A DNA stretch of 64,000 nt from Parasphingopyxis marina (GCF_014237875.1 NZ_JACJVJ010000001.1:1042501-1106500); one strand, 5' to 3'. Positions 39,136 through 49,061 are shown, counted from the stretch's first letter. Notes: generated by a model not told the origin, from the letters alone. Translations and numbers: made by a program.

Positions 39136-39807
39136 ATGCCAGACATAGAAGAAACCGTCCGACGGCTCTCGGCCCTCGATTGCTGCGCCTTGTCGGACGC
39201 GCTCGACAGCCTGCACTTGGAAGGCGCCGTTACCGGCCTCGCCCAGCGGTCCGGCGAGGGGCGCATCGCCGGTATCGCCGTTACCTTCAAAGTGGCGCCG
39301 GGCGATCCGCCTCCGGGCCCGCCGCGGCATCTCGGTACCGCGGCCATCGCGGCTTCCGACGGCCATAGCATTATCGTCGTCGAACAGCGTAGCGGGGTCG
39401 AAGCCGGGTGCTGGGGCGGCCTTTTGACGCGCGGGGCTCTCGTGCAGGGGGTTCGCGGCGTCGTTGCCGATGGGCCGGTCCGGGATATCGACGAGGCGCG
39501 CGAACTGAACTTTCCGATCTTCACCAACCGGACGACGAGCTTTACCGCGCGCGGACGGGTCGTCGACCAGGGCACCAATCTCGATATAGCGGTCGGCTCG
39601 GCCACCGTTTCGCCGGGGGATTTCGTGGTCGCCGATAACAGCGCGGTGATCTTCATCAAGCCGGACGATGTCGAGCGGGTGCTTGTCGCGGCGGAGGCGA
39701 TCGCGGCACGCGAAGCGGCCATGGTCGCGGCGATAGAGGCGGGTACCCCGATCGGCGAGGTCATGTCCGGCGCCTATGAACATATGTTGAGCGAGCCATT
39801 GAAATGA
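39136..39807 (+). CDS. RraA-fold aldolase/decarboxylase-like protein
   Basis: LDCCALSDALDSLHLEGAV, AGCWGGLLTRGALVQGVRGVVADGPVRDIDEARELNFPIF, GDFVVADNSAVIFI. Confidence 0.82.
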   Translation: MPDIEETVRRLSALDCCALSDALDSLHLEGAVTGLAQRSGEGRIAGIAVTFKVAPGDPPPGPPRHLGTAAIAASDGHSIIVVEQRSGVEAGCWGGLLTRGALVQGVRGVVADGPVRDIDEARELNFPIFTNRTTSFTARGRVVDQGTNLDIAVGSATVSPGDFVVADNSAVIFIKPDDVERVLVAAEAIAAREAAMVAAIEAGTPIGEVMSGAYEHMLSEPLK

Positions 39808-40481
39808 GCGACGAACCCGACCGGAATATCGAACGCGCGGCCAAACTGGATACCGCGACGCTGAGCGATGCTCTGGATCGCCTGAATATCGTCGGGCAAT
39901 GCTACAAGATCGCCGGGCGGGATCCCAATTTCCGCATGGTGGGCCGGGCTTTCACCATGCGGTGCGGCCCCGCCGCTTCTCCCCCCGGAACGGTCGGCGA
40001 TTATATCGACGATGTCCCGCCGGGCCATGTCGTCGTGATCGACAATGGCGGGCGAGAGGATGCGACGATCTGGGGCGATATCCTGACCGAGATCGCGCAT
40101 CGGCGCGGCGTTGCGGGAACGCTCATCGACGGCATCAGCCGCGACGTCCGCTTGTGCCGGGAACTTGGCTATCCGGTGTTCAGCAAGGGCCATTGGATGC
40201 GCACGGGCAAGGATCGCGTGCAGGTCGAAGAGATGAACTGCGCGGTGAATATCGGCGGCGCGCGCGTCGCGCCCGGCGATATCATCTGCGGCGATGCCGA
40301 TGGCGTGCTGGTTCTGCCGAAAGACCATGAAGCGGCGGTGTTGGACGCAGCCGAGGAAATCCACGCGGCGGAGGAGGATATCCGGACTGCGTGCCGAAAG
40401 GGCATGCGCCTCGACGAAGCGCGCAAGGCCTTCCGCTATCATAGCCTGCAGACACGGCGCGCCGCATCCGACAAGTCATAA
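39804..40481 (+). CDS. RraA-fold aldolase/decarboxylase-like protein
   Basis: LDTATLSDALDRLNIVGQCYKI, DATIWGDILTEIAHRRGVAGTLIDGISRDVRLCRELGYPVFSKG, GDIICGDADGVLVLP; ATGA overlap with previous gene. Confidence 0.83.
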   Translation: MSDEPDRNIERAAKLDTATLSDALDRLNIVGQCYKIAGRDPNFRMVGRAFTMRCGPAASPPGTVGDYIDDVPPGHVVVIDNGGREDATIWGDILTEIAHRRGVAGTLIDGISRDVRLCRELGYPVFSKGHWMRTGKDRVQVEEMNCAVNIGGARVAPGDIICGDADGVLVLPKDHEAAVLDAAEEIHAAEEDIRTACRKGMRLDEARKAFRYHSLQTRRAASDKS

Positions 40482-40525
40482 CGGACGATCGAGGAAAATG
40501 GCGGGTACGATCGCGCGCCGCGGCG

Positions 40526-41920
40526 CTACCCGGCCAGCCCCATGCGGGCCAGCCGCGGTGTGTCTTCCAATATCGTCGATTCCTCGCCCGTCCCGACGCT
40601 GACCGGTCCATGCGGCGTGAGCAGCGCGTTGATGTGCAATAGCGTCCGCCCGCCCGCGTTCCAGGCGTTCAGCTTGGCGGCGTCGATCGCTGCATCGGGG
40701 GGGTCGACGGGCATGATCTGGCTTGCCGTGAACAGGGCATCGGCGGCGTTCAGGATATCGGCCTCGGTGCAATCGTCGGCCGCCTCGGCGATCGCGGCGA
40801 GGCTCGCAGGGCCGTCGGCGAGCCGGTCGATGATCGCATGGGCGGCGAGATTGTCGAACCGCAGCGTTCCGGCGGGCGTTTTCGCAGTGAACTCGGCCTC
40901 GTCCGCGTCAACCCGTGCCATCCAGTACCCGTCCAGCCGCCGTGCATCGATCTCGCCCTTGTCGATCCTGTCGAAGGGCGGTTTCGCATAGATGTCGGTG
41001 CGGAATTGCGAGTGGAGATCGAGGTCGATGGTCAGTTCGCGGGTCTGCGGATCGGCGATCGATGCCAGCGCCTCGCGCTGTGCCTTTTTGAGGTAGAAAT
41101 CCTCACGCAACCGGACCGCCATGGCCGATCGGACGAAGCGAAGCCCTTGGGCCTCCGCCGCGCCGACGACGTCGGCGGACCAGAGCGGCTGCCAATGGGC
41201 GTTCAGATATTCGTGCGGGAAATAATCGTCGGGCAGCCGGGTCCGCAACTCGTCCATCCATTCGAAATGGCGTTCGCCGATGGTCGGCATGCCGGCCTGG
41301 CTCAGCGCGCGCGCTTCCTCGTATGCGCTTTCGAAACGCTCGGTGGGCGTGCCTTGCTTCGAACGGGAGAGCACCAGCAGCAGTTTCTGCATGGCCAGCC
41401 GCTGTGTCCATCCGGGCAGGCAGTTATAGCCGATCGTCGCGACGCCGCCGGCGGAAAGGTTGCGCGCGATCAGCGTCAGCACGTCGCGCCGATTCTCCGG
41501 GCTCACCCAGCTGAGCACGCCCTGGACCGCGATATAGTCGGCCGCGACGGGCTCATGCGCCAGCGTATCGTGGAAGGTCGCGCAATGCAGTTCGACATTG
41601 GCGATGCCGAGTTCGTTCGCGATTGCGCGACCGCGCTCGATATGGGCGGGCATGGCGTCGATGCCGACGAAGCAGCTTTCGGGATAGGCCGCGGCGATGA
41701 AGATCAGGCCAAGCCCGTCGCCGCAGCCGATATCCAGCATGGTAAAGGGGCGGTGCGCTTTGCCGCCCGTGCCGCGGGGCGGCGCTATGCCGTCCCGCAG
41801 CAGCAGGTCATCGATCCAGGACGGCGCGAAGGCAGCGTGGTAGGCGCTCGGATAGAGCGAGTCCCCGATATAGCCTTCGATGTCCGGCCGCCCCGTTCCG
41901 TCAACGTGAGAACGGGCCAA
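40526..41920 (-). CDS. Class I SAM methyltransferase with MethyTransf_Reg-like domain (PKMT-like)
   Basis: MLDIGCGDGLGLIFIAAAYPESCFVGIDAMPAHIERG; YNCLPGW followed by regulatory-type region. Confidence 0.8.
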   Translation of the reverse strand: MARSHVDGTGRPDIEGYIGDSLYPSAYHAAFAPSWIDDLLLRDGIAPPRGTGGKAHRPFTMLDIGCGDGLGLIFIAAAYPESCFVGIDAMPAHIERGRAIANELGIANVELHCATFHDTLAHEPVAADYIAVQGVLSWVSPENRRDVLTLIARNLSAGGVATIGYNCLPGWTQRLAMQKLLLVLSRSKQGTPTERFESAYEEARALSQAGMPTIGERHFEWMDELRTRLPDDYFPHEYLNAHWQPLWSADVVGAAEAQGLRFVRSAMAVRLREDFYLKKAQREALASIADPQTRELTIDLDLHSQFRTDIYAKPPFDRIDKGEIDARRLDGYWMARVDADEAEFTAKTPAGTLRFDNLAAHAIIDRLADGPASLAAIAEAADDCTEADILNAADALFTASQIMPVDPPDAAIDAAKLNAWNAGGRTLLHINALLTPHGPVSVGTGEESTILEDTPRLARMGLAG

Positions 41921-41924
41921 GCGC

Positions 41925-42146
41925 TTAGCGTTTCGGCGTCGTCTTGGCGATCGGCGGGCTGACCTTTTGCGTCAGGCTGTCGATCTTATAGTCCAGGTCT
42001 GCCGCCGCGTTGAGCGTCGGCCCGTTGCTGGTGAGGAGCCGGAGATAGACTTCGCCGCCGGCAACCCCGGCGAGCTCCGCCTCTTCGAGTTCGACGGTGC
42101 CGGCCTTGCTCACTTTCTCGCCCGCGCTTTTCTTTGCCTTGCTCAT
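41925..42146 (-). CDS. Double-glycine leader peptide 1
   Basis: Leader KVSKAGTVELEEAELAGVAGG; core EVYLRLLTSNGPTLNAAADLDYK... Confidence 0.75.
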   Translation of the reverse strand: MSKAKKSAGEKVSKAGTVELEEAELAGVAGGEVYLRLLTSNGPTLNAAADLDYKIDSLTQKVSPPIAKTTPKR

Positions 42147-42181
42147 CAGGATCGCTCCTCGTTGGAAATGGAGGCCGGGTC

Positions 42182-42409
42182 TCAGAGTTTGAGGGTCTTG
42201 GACGAAAGCGCTGTCTTGTACGCCTGATCCTCAATCTTCAGCGTCCGTTCGCCGATCGAATTGGCGTTGAATTCCAGCGATTCGCCTTTGATGTCACCGA
42301 TTTTGAGATAGCCGATGCCACCCTGGACGTCGCCGAGTTCGTTTTCGTCGAGTTCGACGGCGCCGGATTTGGTTACCTTGCCTTCGGTCTTCTTCGTTTC
42401 CTTGGTCAT
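42182..42409 (-). CDS. Double-glycine leader peptide 2 (core resembles Hcp N-terminus)
   Basis: Leader KVTKSGAVELDENELGDVQGG; core IGYLKIGDIKGESLEFNAN... Confidence 0.78.
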   Translation of the reverse strand: MTKETKKTEGKVTKSGAVELDENELGDVQGGIGYLKIGDIKGESLEFNANSIGERTLKIEDQAYKTALSSKTLKL

Positions 42410-42556
42410 TTCGATTACTCCTTTCGCAAATCGATAAGCGCGACCCTAGGAAATCTGTGATCCGGCGCTGTGTCGCGGATCACTGTTTGCCGGTGTTTGC
42501 CCGGCTTTCGACTATGCAGTTAGCATAAAAATCCGCGATTTTCATGCGATTCGGTT

Positions 42557-43084
42557 TCAACCGACCGCTCCATGTTCCTCGTCCATCAGCGCGATCAGGC
42601 GGACCATGCGGTCGCCTGCGACATGGACGATGTCGAGCAACCTTTCGTCGATTTCACCGTCGCCTCCGCCGCTGCCCGCGACATCGGCGGTCAGCGAGCG
42701 CAACCGGTCCGACAGGAAGGTGGCGAGCGCCTTGAAGAAGCGGCCCGCGAACGCCGGGTTGGTGCCAAGCTCCCTGTCGAGCGCGTCGCGCGGAACAGCC
42801 AGCAGGCGGCACGGTTCGGAGGCGATCACATCGGTATCGGGCGGGCGTTTTTCGACGAAGGACATTTCGCCGATCACATCGCCGACGCCTAGGCTAGCCA
42901 CGACGGCGCCGTTCGCCAGCCGCACGTCCATCGCGCCCGCGGTGAGAAAATAGAGGGCCTCTACGGGCACTCCCGCCCTTACCAGCCTTTCGCCCTCGCC
43001 AAGTTCGACGATCGAGCCGGCTTTCGACAGGAAGACGACGTCCTCCTCGGCAAGGTCGCCCAAGATGTACAGTGCCTTGCGCAT
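42557..43084 (-). CDS. Cyclic nucleotide-binding domain protein
   Basis: FLSKAGSIVELGEGERLVRAGVPVEALYFLTAGAMDV...LGVGDVIGEMSFVEKRPPDTDVIASEPCRLLAVPRDAL. Confidence 0.85.
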   Translation of the reverse strand: MRKALYILGDLAEEDVVFLSKAGSIVELGEGERLVRAGVPVEALYFLTAGAMDVRLANGAVVASLGVGDVIGEMSFVEKRPPDTDVIASEPCRLLAVPRDALDRELGTNPAFAGRFFKALATFLSDRLRSLTADVAGSGGGDGEIDERLLDIVHVAGDRMVRLIALMDEEHGAVG

Positions 43085-43087
43085 TGC

Positions 43088-45583
43088 TCATTCCTCCATC
43101 AGCTGGCGGCGCGCGAGTGCGGCGAAGGCGCCGTCCGCGGCCATGAGGTCTTCATAACTGCCCTGCTCGGCGATCTTTCCCTTTTCGAGCACGCAGATGC
43201 GGTCCGCATTGACGATCGTCGAGAGACGGTGGGCGATGGTGATCCGGGTTGCGTCCATATTGTCGAGCGTTTCCGCGACGAGCGCCTGGCTCTGATTGTC
43301 GAGCGCGCTGGTCGCCTCGTCGAAGAACAGGATTTTCGGTCGGGCGACGAGCGACCGGGCGATCAGGATGCGCTGGCGCTGGCCGCCCGAAAGCACGGCC
43401 GCACCCTCGGTGATCGGCGTGTGGATGCCCATCGGAAAGCTTTCGAGATCGCGCGCGAGCCCCGCCTGGGCGGCGGCGGCGAGGCATTGCTCGAGGCCCG
43501 CATCGTGCGAACCGCGGATGTTGTCGATGATCGAACCGGCGAAGAGCGAGCTCGACTGGAGGACGACGCCGGCCTGGGCGCGGAGCAGCGAGAGATCGAG
43601 GTCCGCAAGCTCCTTGCCGTCGTAATAGATCGAGCCCTGGCGCGGGGTTTCGAAGCCAAGCAGCAGCCGCAGCAGGGTCGATTTGCCCGATCCCGATGCG
43701 CCGACGACCGCGAAATGCGCGCCGGCGGGGATGTCGAGCGAAACGCCGGAGAGTATGGGAGGCAGGCTCTCGTCATAGCCGAAACTGATATCGCGCACTT
43801 CGATGGCGCCGCTGAGATCGCCCGGATCCTTGCGGCTGCGGGCGATTTCCGGTTCGGCGGTCAGGATCGGTAAGGCGCGGTCGATTTGCGGCTGGGCGGC
43901 ATAGAGTTCGATCAATTGCGCCGAGAGCGATACAAAGGCGCCCTGAAAGGAACCGAAAGCGACGAGGAAGGCGATAAAACTGCCGGGCGCCATCTCGCCT
44001 TGCGCGAAGGTCGCGACGCCGGCGAACAGGGCGACTTGCGTCAACACCTGCCAGCTGTCCGAAATCGCGCTCGAATAGCCGGTGATCACGCCGGCGCGAT
44101 ATTCGAGCACGCGCTCCTCGCCATAGGAAGCGGCCCAGCGCGACAGCGCGCGGCGTTCGGCGGCGGCGCTCCGCAATTTCGCGACCGCGCCGATCATCTC
44201 GTAGCCCTGTTCGGCCAGCCGCCCGTCGATGGCGAAAGCCTCGCGGATCAGCGGCATCTGCAGCAGGCGCGTCACCGCGACGATGCCGATATACACCGAA
44301 ACCAGCGCCAGGGAGATCAGCGCCAACCCGATCCCGTAATAGGCGAGCACCCCGAAATAGAAGATCGAGAGTATCGCGGAGAGCCCGGCGGAAAGCGCGA
44401 TGGAAAGGATCAGCGCGCGAATGCCGTCGATGCCGGCAATACGCTGGTTGAGATCGCCCGCGCTATATTCGCGGAAGAAGGAGGCGGGCAGGCGCAGCAC
44501 CCGGTCGAATATGCCGGTCGAAAGCCGCGCGCTCGTCTTTCCCTGGATACGGCTCGTCGCCATGCCGCGTAGCGTCGACAGCAGGTAGGTGATCAGGCCG
44601 GCAAAGAGCAGGGCGAGGCCGACCGCGACGAGCAAACCCGCATCGCCCGAGGGCGCGATATCGTTGAGCAGCCATCCGGTGGCGAGCGGCACGATCGCGC
44701 CGAGAATCGCCATCAGTGTCGCGGCAATGCCGATGGTCTTCAACTCGTCGCCATTGCGAGCGAGCACATGCCGGGCGAGCGACCAGAAGCCGGTAATGCC
44801 GTCGGGCAGCGGAGCGGATATGGCATAGCCGGTGCGGTCGAACCGCGTCGCGCCGGGATCGAGCGGCGCGCCCGAGGCAAGCCGGTAGCCGCCGCTTTTC
44901 CAGATGGCGGAAACGAGCGCGCCGCCTTCCCCCTCGCGCAGGACAAGCGGCCCCTGATCGTGGAGCTGCCATTTGCCGGTGAGCGTGAGCTTGCGCACCG
45001 AAAGCCCGTAGCGATGGGCGAGCCGGGGGGTGTCGGCAAAGCCGAAGGCCTTGTCCCCGGGCCGGGTATCGGGAACGGGCACCTTCAGCGCGCGCGCGCA
45101 ATCGCGCAGAATATCGGCGAGGCTTGGTGGCGGCGGTTCGTCCGTTCGCGATTCCGCATCGACGGTACGGAGCCGGGCCAGTGCCGCGGCGTCGCGTTCC
45201 GCGGCTTGCGCGTCGAGGGCGGAATAGAGCGCGGCGTTGAAGGCTTGCGGCGTGGCGCTTTCGCCCGGGACAGTGCCGATAATCTCCCGCCAGCGGGCGA
45301 AGAGCCGATTTTCCTTCCCTGTATCGAGCGGCGCTACGGTAAGCGCGCCGCGCGCAACGAGAAGGAAGACGGCGTCCTCCGGTGCCGCCGGGAAAACCGG
45401 ATCGCCGGCTTCGACGATGCCGAGAAAAGACTGGCGGGCAGGGGTTCTGAGAAAAAGTTCGGCGACGCCTTCGGCGATGAGGAAGGCGCGACCGTCGCGC
45501 GCGCATTCGATCGGCGGCCCGGCGGCAAATTCCTGCCTGTCATCGCCGGCTTCGGGGCCGAACAGGATCGCGCGGCCGGCCAT
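43088..45583 (-). CDS. NHLM bacteriocin system ABC transporter (second, non-peptidase) permease/ATPase
   Basis: 831 aa; TM region then VVGASGSGKSTLLRLLLGFE, LSGGQRQRILIARSLVARPKILFFDEATSALD; long N-terminal extension as in this family. Confidence 0.85.
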   Translation of the reverse strand: MAGRAILFGPEAGDDRQEFAAGPPIECARDGRAFLIAEGVAELFLRTPARQSFLGIVEAGDPVFPAAPEDAVFLLVARGALTVAPLDTGKENRLFARWREIIGTVPGESATPQAFNAALYSALDAQAAERDAAALARLRTVDAESRTDEPPPPSLADILRDCARALKVPVPDTRPGDKAFGFADTPRLAHRYGLSVRKLTLTGKWQLHDQGPLVLREGEGGALVSAIWKSGGYRLASGAPLDPGATRFDRTGYAISAPLPDGITGFWSLARHVLARNGDELKTIGIAATLMAILGAIVPLATGWLLNDIAPSGDAGLLVAVGLALLFAGLITYLLSTLRGMATSRIQGKTSARLSTGIFDRVLRLPASFFREYSAGDLNQRIAGIDGIRALILSIALSAGLSAILSIFYFGVLAYYGIGLALISLALVSVYIGIVAVTRLLQMPLIREAFAIDGRLAEQGYEMIGAVAKLRSAAAERRALSRWAASYGEERVLEYRAGVITGYSSAISDSWQVLTQVALFAGVATFAQGEMAPGSFIAFLVAFGSFQGAFVSLSAQLIELYAAQPQIDRALPILTAEPEIARSRKDPGDLSGAIEVRDISFGYDESLPPILSGVSLDIPAGAHFAVVGASGSGKSTLLRLLLGFETPRQGSIYYDGKELADLDLSLLRAQAGVVLQSSSLFAGSIIDNIRGSHDAGLEQCLAAAAQAGLARDLESFPMGIHTPITEGAAVLSGGQRQRILIARSLVARPKILFFDEATSALDNQSQALVAETLDNMDATRITIAHRLSTIVNADRICVLEKGKIAEQGSYEDLMAADGAFAALARRQLMEE

Positions 45584-47719
45584 CTATGCCTCCACCAGCC
45601 GCGCATAGGCGCCGGTGCCGCCGAGGAGCGCGTCATGGGTGCCGCGTTCGGCGATTCTGCCCTGGTCGAGCATGATGATCTCGTCGCAGTCGCGGATCGT
45701 GGAGAGGCGGTGGGCGATAACGATGCAGGTGATTCCGCGCCGCCGGATCGCCTCCATCACATGATGTTCGGTGACGGGGTCGAGCGCGCTCGTCGCTTCG
45801 TCCAGGATCAGGATCGAGGGATTGGTGGCGAGCGCGCGGGCGATCTCCATCCGCTGGCGCTCGCCGCCCGAAATATTGGTCGCGCCCGGCGCGAGTTCGG
45901 CGTCATAGCCGCCGGGAAGAGCGAGGATGCGCTCGTGGATCGCGGCGTCCTTCGCGGCGGCGATGATATCCTCTTCGGGGATCGTCGCGTCCCAGAGCGT
46001 GAGGTTGTCGCGCACCGTGCCCGCGAACAACACGACCTCCTGCCGTACATAGGAAAGCCGCGCCGCAAGCACCGTGCGCGGCCATTCGCGGCGCGCCCGC
46101 CCGTCGATCAGCACGTCGCCCGATTGCAGTTCGACGAGCCCACCGATCATCTTGCCGACCGTCGACTTGCCCGATCCCGATGCGCCGACCAGCGCCACCC
46201 GCTGCCCCGGCGATACGTCTATCGTCAGCCCGTCGATCAGCGGCGGATCGAGCGGGTTATAGCCGAAGCTCGCGGCGTCGAGCTTCAGCGCCCCGCGCGG
46301 CACCGCGTCGATCGGTCGCGCGCCGCTTTCGTCGAACACCGGATCGGCCTTCTGGTCCAGCGTATCGTCGAGCCGACCCAGAAAGGTGCGCACTTGCTGC
46401 AGTTCAGCGCCGAACGAGGCAAGCGCCGTCACCGGCCCCGAAAAGCTCATCGCCAGCGCCTGGAAGGCGATGAGTTCGCCCAGGGTGAATGCTCCCCGCA
46501 TCACCAGATAGCCACCGCCCACCAGCGTCGTCAGCACGATCAGCGTGGAGATGAGCCCGGGCAGCGGGGCGGTCCAGGCGCGTACCGCAGCGGCCTCCTG
46601 CATGCCGTTCACCGCGGTCGCCTGCAATCCCGTCCAGCGCCCGAAGAGCATCGTTTCTCCGCCGCTCGCCTTGTAGGTCTCGATATCCTTCAGCCCCGCG
46701 ATCCGCGCGCCCATCATCTTGCCCTGGTCGATGGACACCTTGCGGTATTTCTCCGAGATTACCCGCGCGGTGTAGACCAGCACCAGCGCGTTGAGGCTGG
46801 TGAGCAGCAGGATGACGAGGGTCAGCGGGATACTGAAGAACAAGAGCACGATCAGGTAGAAAACGGCGAGCAGCAGGTTGATCGCCGCCTGGATCATCTG
46901 GCCGGAAAGCAGGCTCACCAGGCCTTCGTTGAGGCGCACCCGGTCCGCGATCTCGCCGGTAAAGCGTTGCTCGAAAAAGCCGATCGGCAGGCGCAGCATG
47001 TGATCGAGCAGCTGGTAGCCGGTCCGCCCGCGCATCACAGCGCCCAGCCGGGTCAGCGCGATTTCCTGCAGGCTGACCAGCCCGAAGCGCAGCAGGCCGG
47101 TTATCGTCATCCCGATCAGGAGCGGCCACAGCCAGCTGTCGAGCGAGCGGACGAGCACATAATCGACGAAGATCTGGTTGAAGAAGGGCAGGGCGATGCC
47201 GGGTACCACCAGCGCCAGGCTGGCGAGGAAGACGAACAGCAGGCCGAGCTTATAGTCTTCCATCCGGGCCGCCAGCGATTCCACGATAGAGGGCCGGCTG
47301 TCGCCGGTTTCGAACGCATCGGTCGGCACGAAGGAGAGGACCACCCCGGTAAAGCTGCGCGAGAATTCCTCCATCGGCTCGCTGCGATGGCCCGAGGCGG
47401 GGTCGTTGAGGAAGACCTTGCCGTCCTTCATTCCTTCGACGACCAGGAAATGGTTGAAATTGACGAAGGCGATCATCGGAAAGCCGATATCGGGCAGCGT
47501 TTCCGGTTCTGCCTTCAGCCCCTTGGCTTCCAGCCCGAAGCTGCGCGCGGCTTTCAGGATGTTGGAGGCCTTGGCGCCGTCGCGCGAAATGCCGCACATC
47601 CCGCGCAATTCCTCCAGAGGTACGAACCGGTCATAACCGCCGAGGATCATCGCCAGCGCGGCCGCCCCGCACTCCGCCGCCTCCATCTGGAGGACCGTGG
47701 GCGTGCGAAACACCGTCAC
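45584..47719 (-). CDS. NHLM-type peptidase C39-containing ABC transporter
   Basis: N-terminal C39: VLQMEAAECGAAALAMILGGYDRFVPLEELR, FNHFLVVEG, LNDPASG; Walker A GASGSGKSTVGKMIGG; LSGGERQ-like SGGERQRMEIARAL. Confidence 0.9.
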   Translation of the reverse strand: MTVFRTPTVLQMEAAECGAAALAMILGGYDRFVPLEELRGMCGISRDGAKASNILKAARSFGLEAKGLKAEPETLPDIGFPMIAFVNFNHFLVVEGMKDGKVFLNDPASGHRSEPMEEFSRSFTGVVLSFVPTDAFETGDSRPSIVESLAARMEDYKLGLLFVFLASLALVVPGIALPFFNQIFVDYVLVRSLDSWLWPLLIGMTITGLLRFGLVSLQEIALTRLGAVMRGRTGYQLLDHMLRLPIGFFEQRFTGEIADRVRLNEGLVSLLSGQMIQAAINLLLAVFYLIVLLFFSIPLTLVILLLTSLNALVLVYTARVISEKYRKVSIDQGKMMGARIAGLKDIETYKASGGETMLFGRWTGLQATAVNGMQEAAAVRAWTAPLPGLISTLIVLTTLVGGGYLVMRGAFTLGELIAFQALAMSFSGPVTALASFGAELQQVRTFLGRLDDTLDQKADPVFDESGARPIDAVPRGALKLDAASFGYNPLDPPLIDGLTIDVSPGQRVALVGASGSGKSTVGKMIGGLVELQSGDVLIDGRARREWPRTVLAARLSYVRQEVVLFAGTVRDNLTLWDATIPEEDIIAAAKDAAIHERILALPGGYDAELAPGATNISGGERQRMEIARALATNPSILILDEATSALDPVTEHHVMEAIRRRGITCIVIAHRLSTIRDCDEIIMLDQGRIAERGTHDALLGGTGAYARLVEA

Positions 47720-48990
47720 TCGGTCACGCGTTCGCCGCTGCCCGCAAGCCCGGGAAAGAGCACCGCGATGAACGGGCGGCGCTCCAGGATCACATTCGCT
47801 TCCAGCATCGTTCCGCGGGTGATCGCCCAGGCGGGGCCGTCCGAGGACGACCAGAGGAACTGGCCGCTCTGTTCCGCCCGGTGCAGCCGGACGCGAACCT
47901 CGATCGGCGCGCCCTCGACCGACAGCTCGTCGACCAGCCGGTCGTTCTGCAGCACCCGGCGCATCGCCTCGCGGCTCGCCGGGAAGACCGCGGTCGAAAC
48001 AACCTCGCCATGGATATGGCCGTATATCTCGCGCTCGGCGGTGGTCGGAATGATCTCGACCGTCATGCCGGGGGCGATGCGCTTGCCGGTCGCCGGCCGG
48101 GCATAGAGCACGGCCTCATAGCTGTCGGCGCTCTCGGCCCCGCTGTTCCGGCTGTCGATCGTCGCGACGGTTTCGCCGGCGGCGATCACATCGCCGGCAT
48201 TGGCCTGTATTTCGAGAACGTCGCCGCGCTGGGGCGCGCGCAGCAGCACCTCGTCATCGGTCTGGGCACGCAATTGCGCCAGTTCGCGGCGGCGCTGGGC
48301 GACCAGCTGGCTTTCGCCGAGCCGTTCCTCGCCGCGCTCGTTGCGGCGCTGGGCCGTCGTCACCCCCAGCTGCATCCGTTCCTGCTCCAGCCGGCGCAGC
48401 TCTGCGCGCAGCTCGTCGCGCGAAGCGATGATGCTCGCCAGCTCCTCCTCCGTCGCGGCATTCTGTTCGACGAGCCCGCGCATATTGGCGACGGTTTCGT
48501 CGCGCGTTTCCAGAAGGCGGCGGACTTCGGCGGTGCGGGACCGCAGCGAGGCGAGCATCGCGCGCTCGGCCGCGCTCAATCCCGCATCGCCCGTTCGATA
48601 GGTGCTTTCGGCGGCGGCAGCCTGCGCCATCGCATCGCGCAGGGCAGCCTCCGCCGCGCGAATTTCGCGTTCGCGGCTGCGGCGGGAGAGTCGCGCGACG
48701 ACATCGCCGGCCTCCACCGTATCGCCGGGGCTGACGAGAATTTCCTCGACCCGCCCTTCATATTGCGCGGAAACTTCGGCCAGTCCCTCCGCGCTGATCA
48801 GGATACCGCGCGCTTCCACCTGTACCGGCACCCGGGCAGTGAACCCCCAGACGAGCGCGAACAAAATGACGGCGCCAACAATGGCGAGGAATATCCAGTT
48901 GGCGGGGCGGACGAGCTGGAGCGGCTGGTCGAGCCGATCCGGGCTCGCCATGCTGTCGATCGCTTCCTGCCTGAAAATCTGTCTGGCCAT
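47716..48990 (-). CDS. HlyD-family NHLM secretion (periplasmic adaptor) protein
   Basis: Single N-terminal TM, VQVEARGILISAEGLAEVSAQYEGRVEEILVSPGDTVEAGDVVARL, coiled coil, second lipoyl half; ATGA overlap with C39-ABC gene. Confidence 0.87.
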   Translation of the reverse strand: MARQIFRQEAIDSMASPDRLDQPLQLVRPANWIFLAIVGAVILFALVWGFTARVPVQVEARGILISAEGLAEVSAQYEGRVEEILVSPGDTVEAGDVVARLSRRSREREIRAAEAALRDAMAQAAAAESTYRTGDAGLSAAERAMLASLRSRTAEVRRLLETRDETVANMRGLVEQNAATEEELASIIASRDELRAELRRLEQERMQLGVTTAQRRNERGEERLGESQLVAQRRRELAQLRAQTDDEVLLRAPQRGDVLEIQANAGDVIAAGETVATIDSRNSGAESADSYEAVLYARPATGKRIAPGMTVEIIPTTAEREIYGHIHGEVVSTAVFPASREAMRRVLQNDRLVDELSVEGAPIEVRVRLHRAEQSGQFLWSSSDGPAWAITRGTMLEANVILERRPFIAVLFPGLAGSGERVTE

Positions 48991-49061
48991 GGCCCTGCGG
49001 CGACACCTCCCCCGGTCGGTGCGACCCGATCCCTGTTCAATATACGCCGAATTTCCGGGAG

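Noticed and set aside
44768-48106. 1112-aa plus-strand ORF antisense to the ABC/HlyD genes
   Set aside because: High-GC shadow frame. Composition is Arg/His/Gln-rich with no recognisable domain, while the opposite strand encodes clear transporter proteins.
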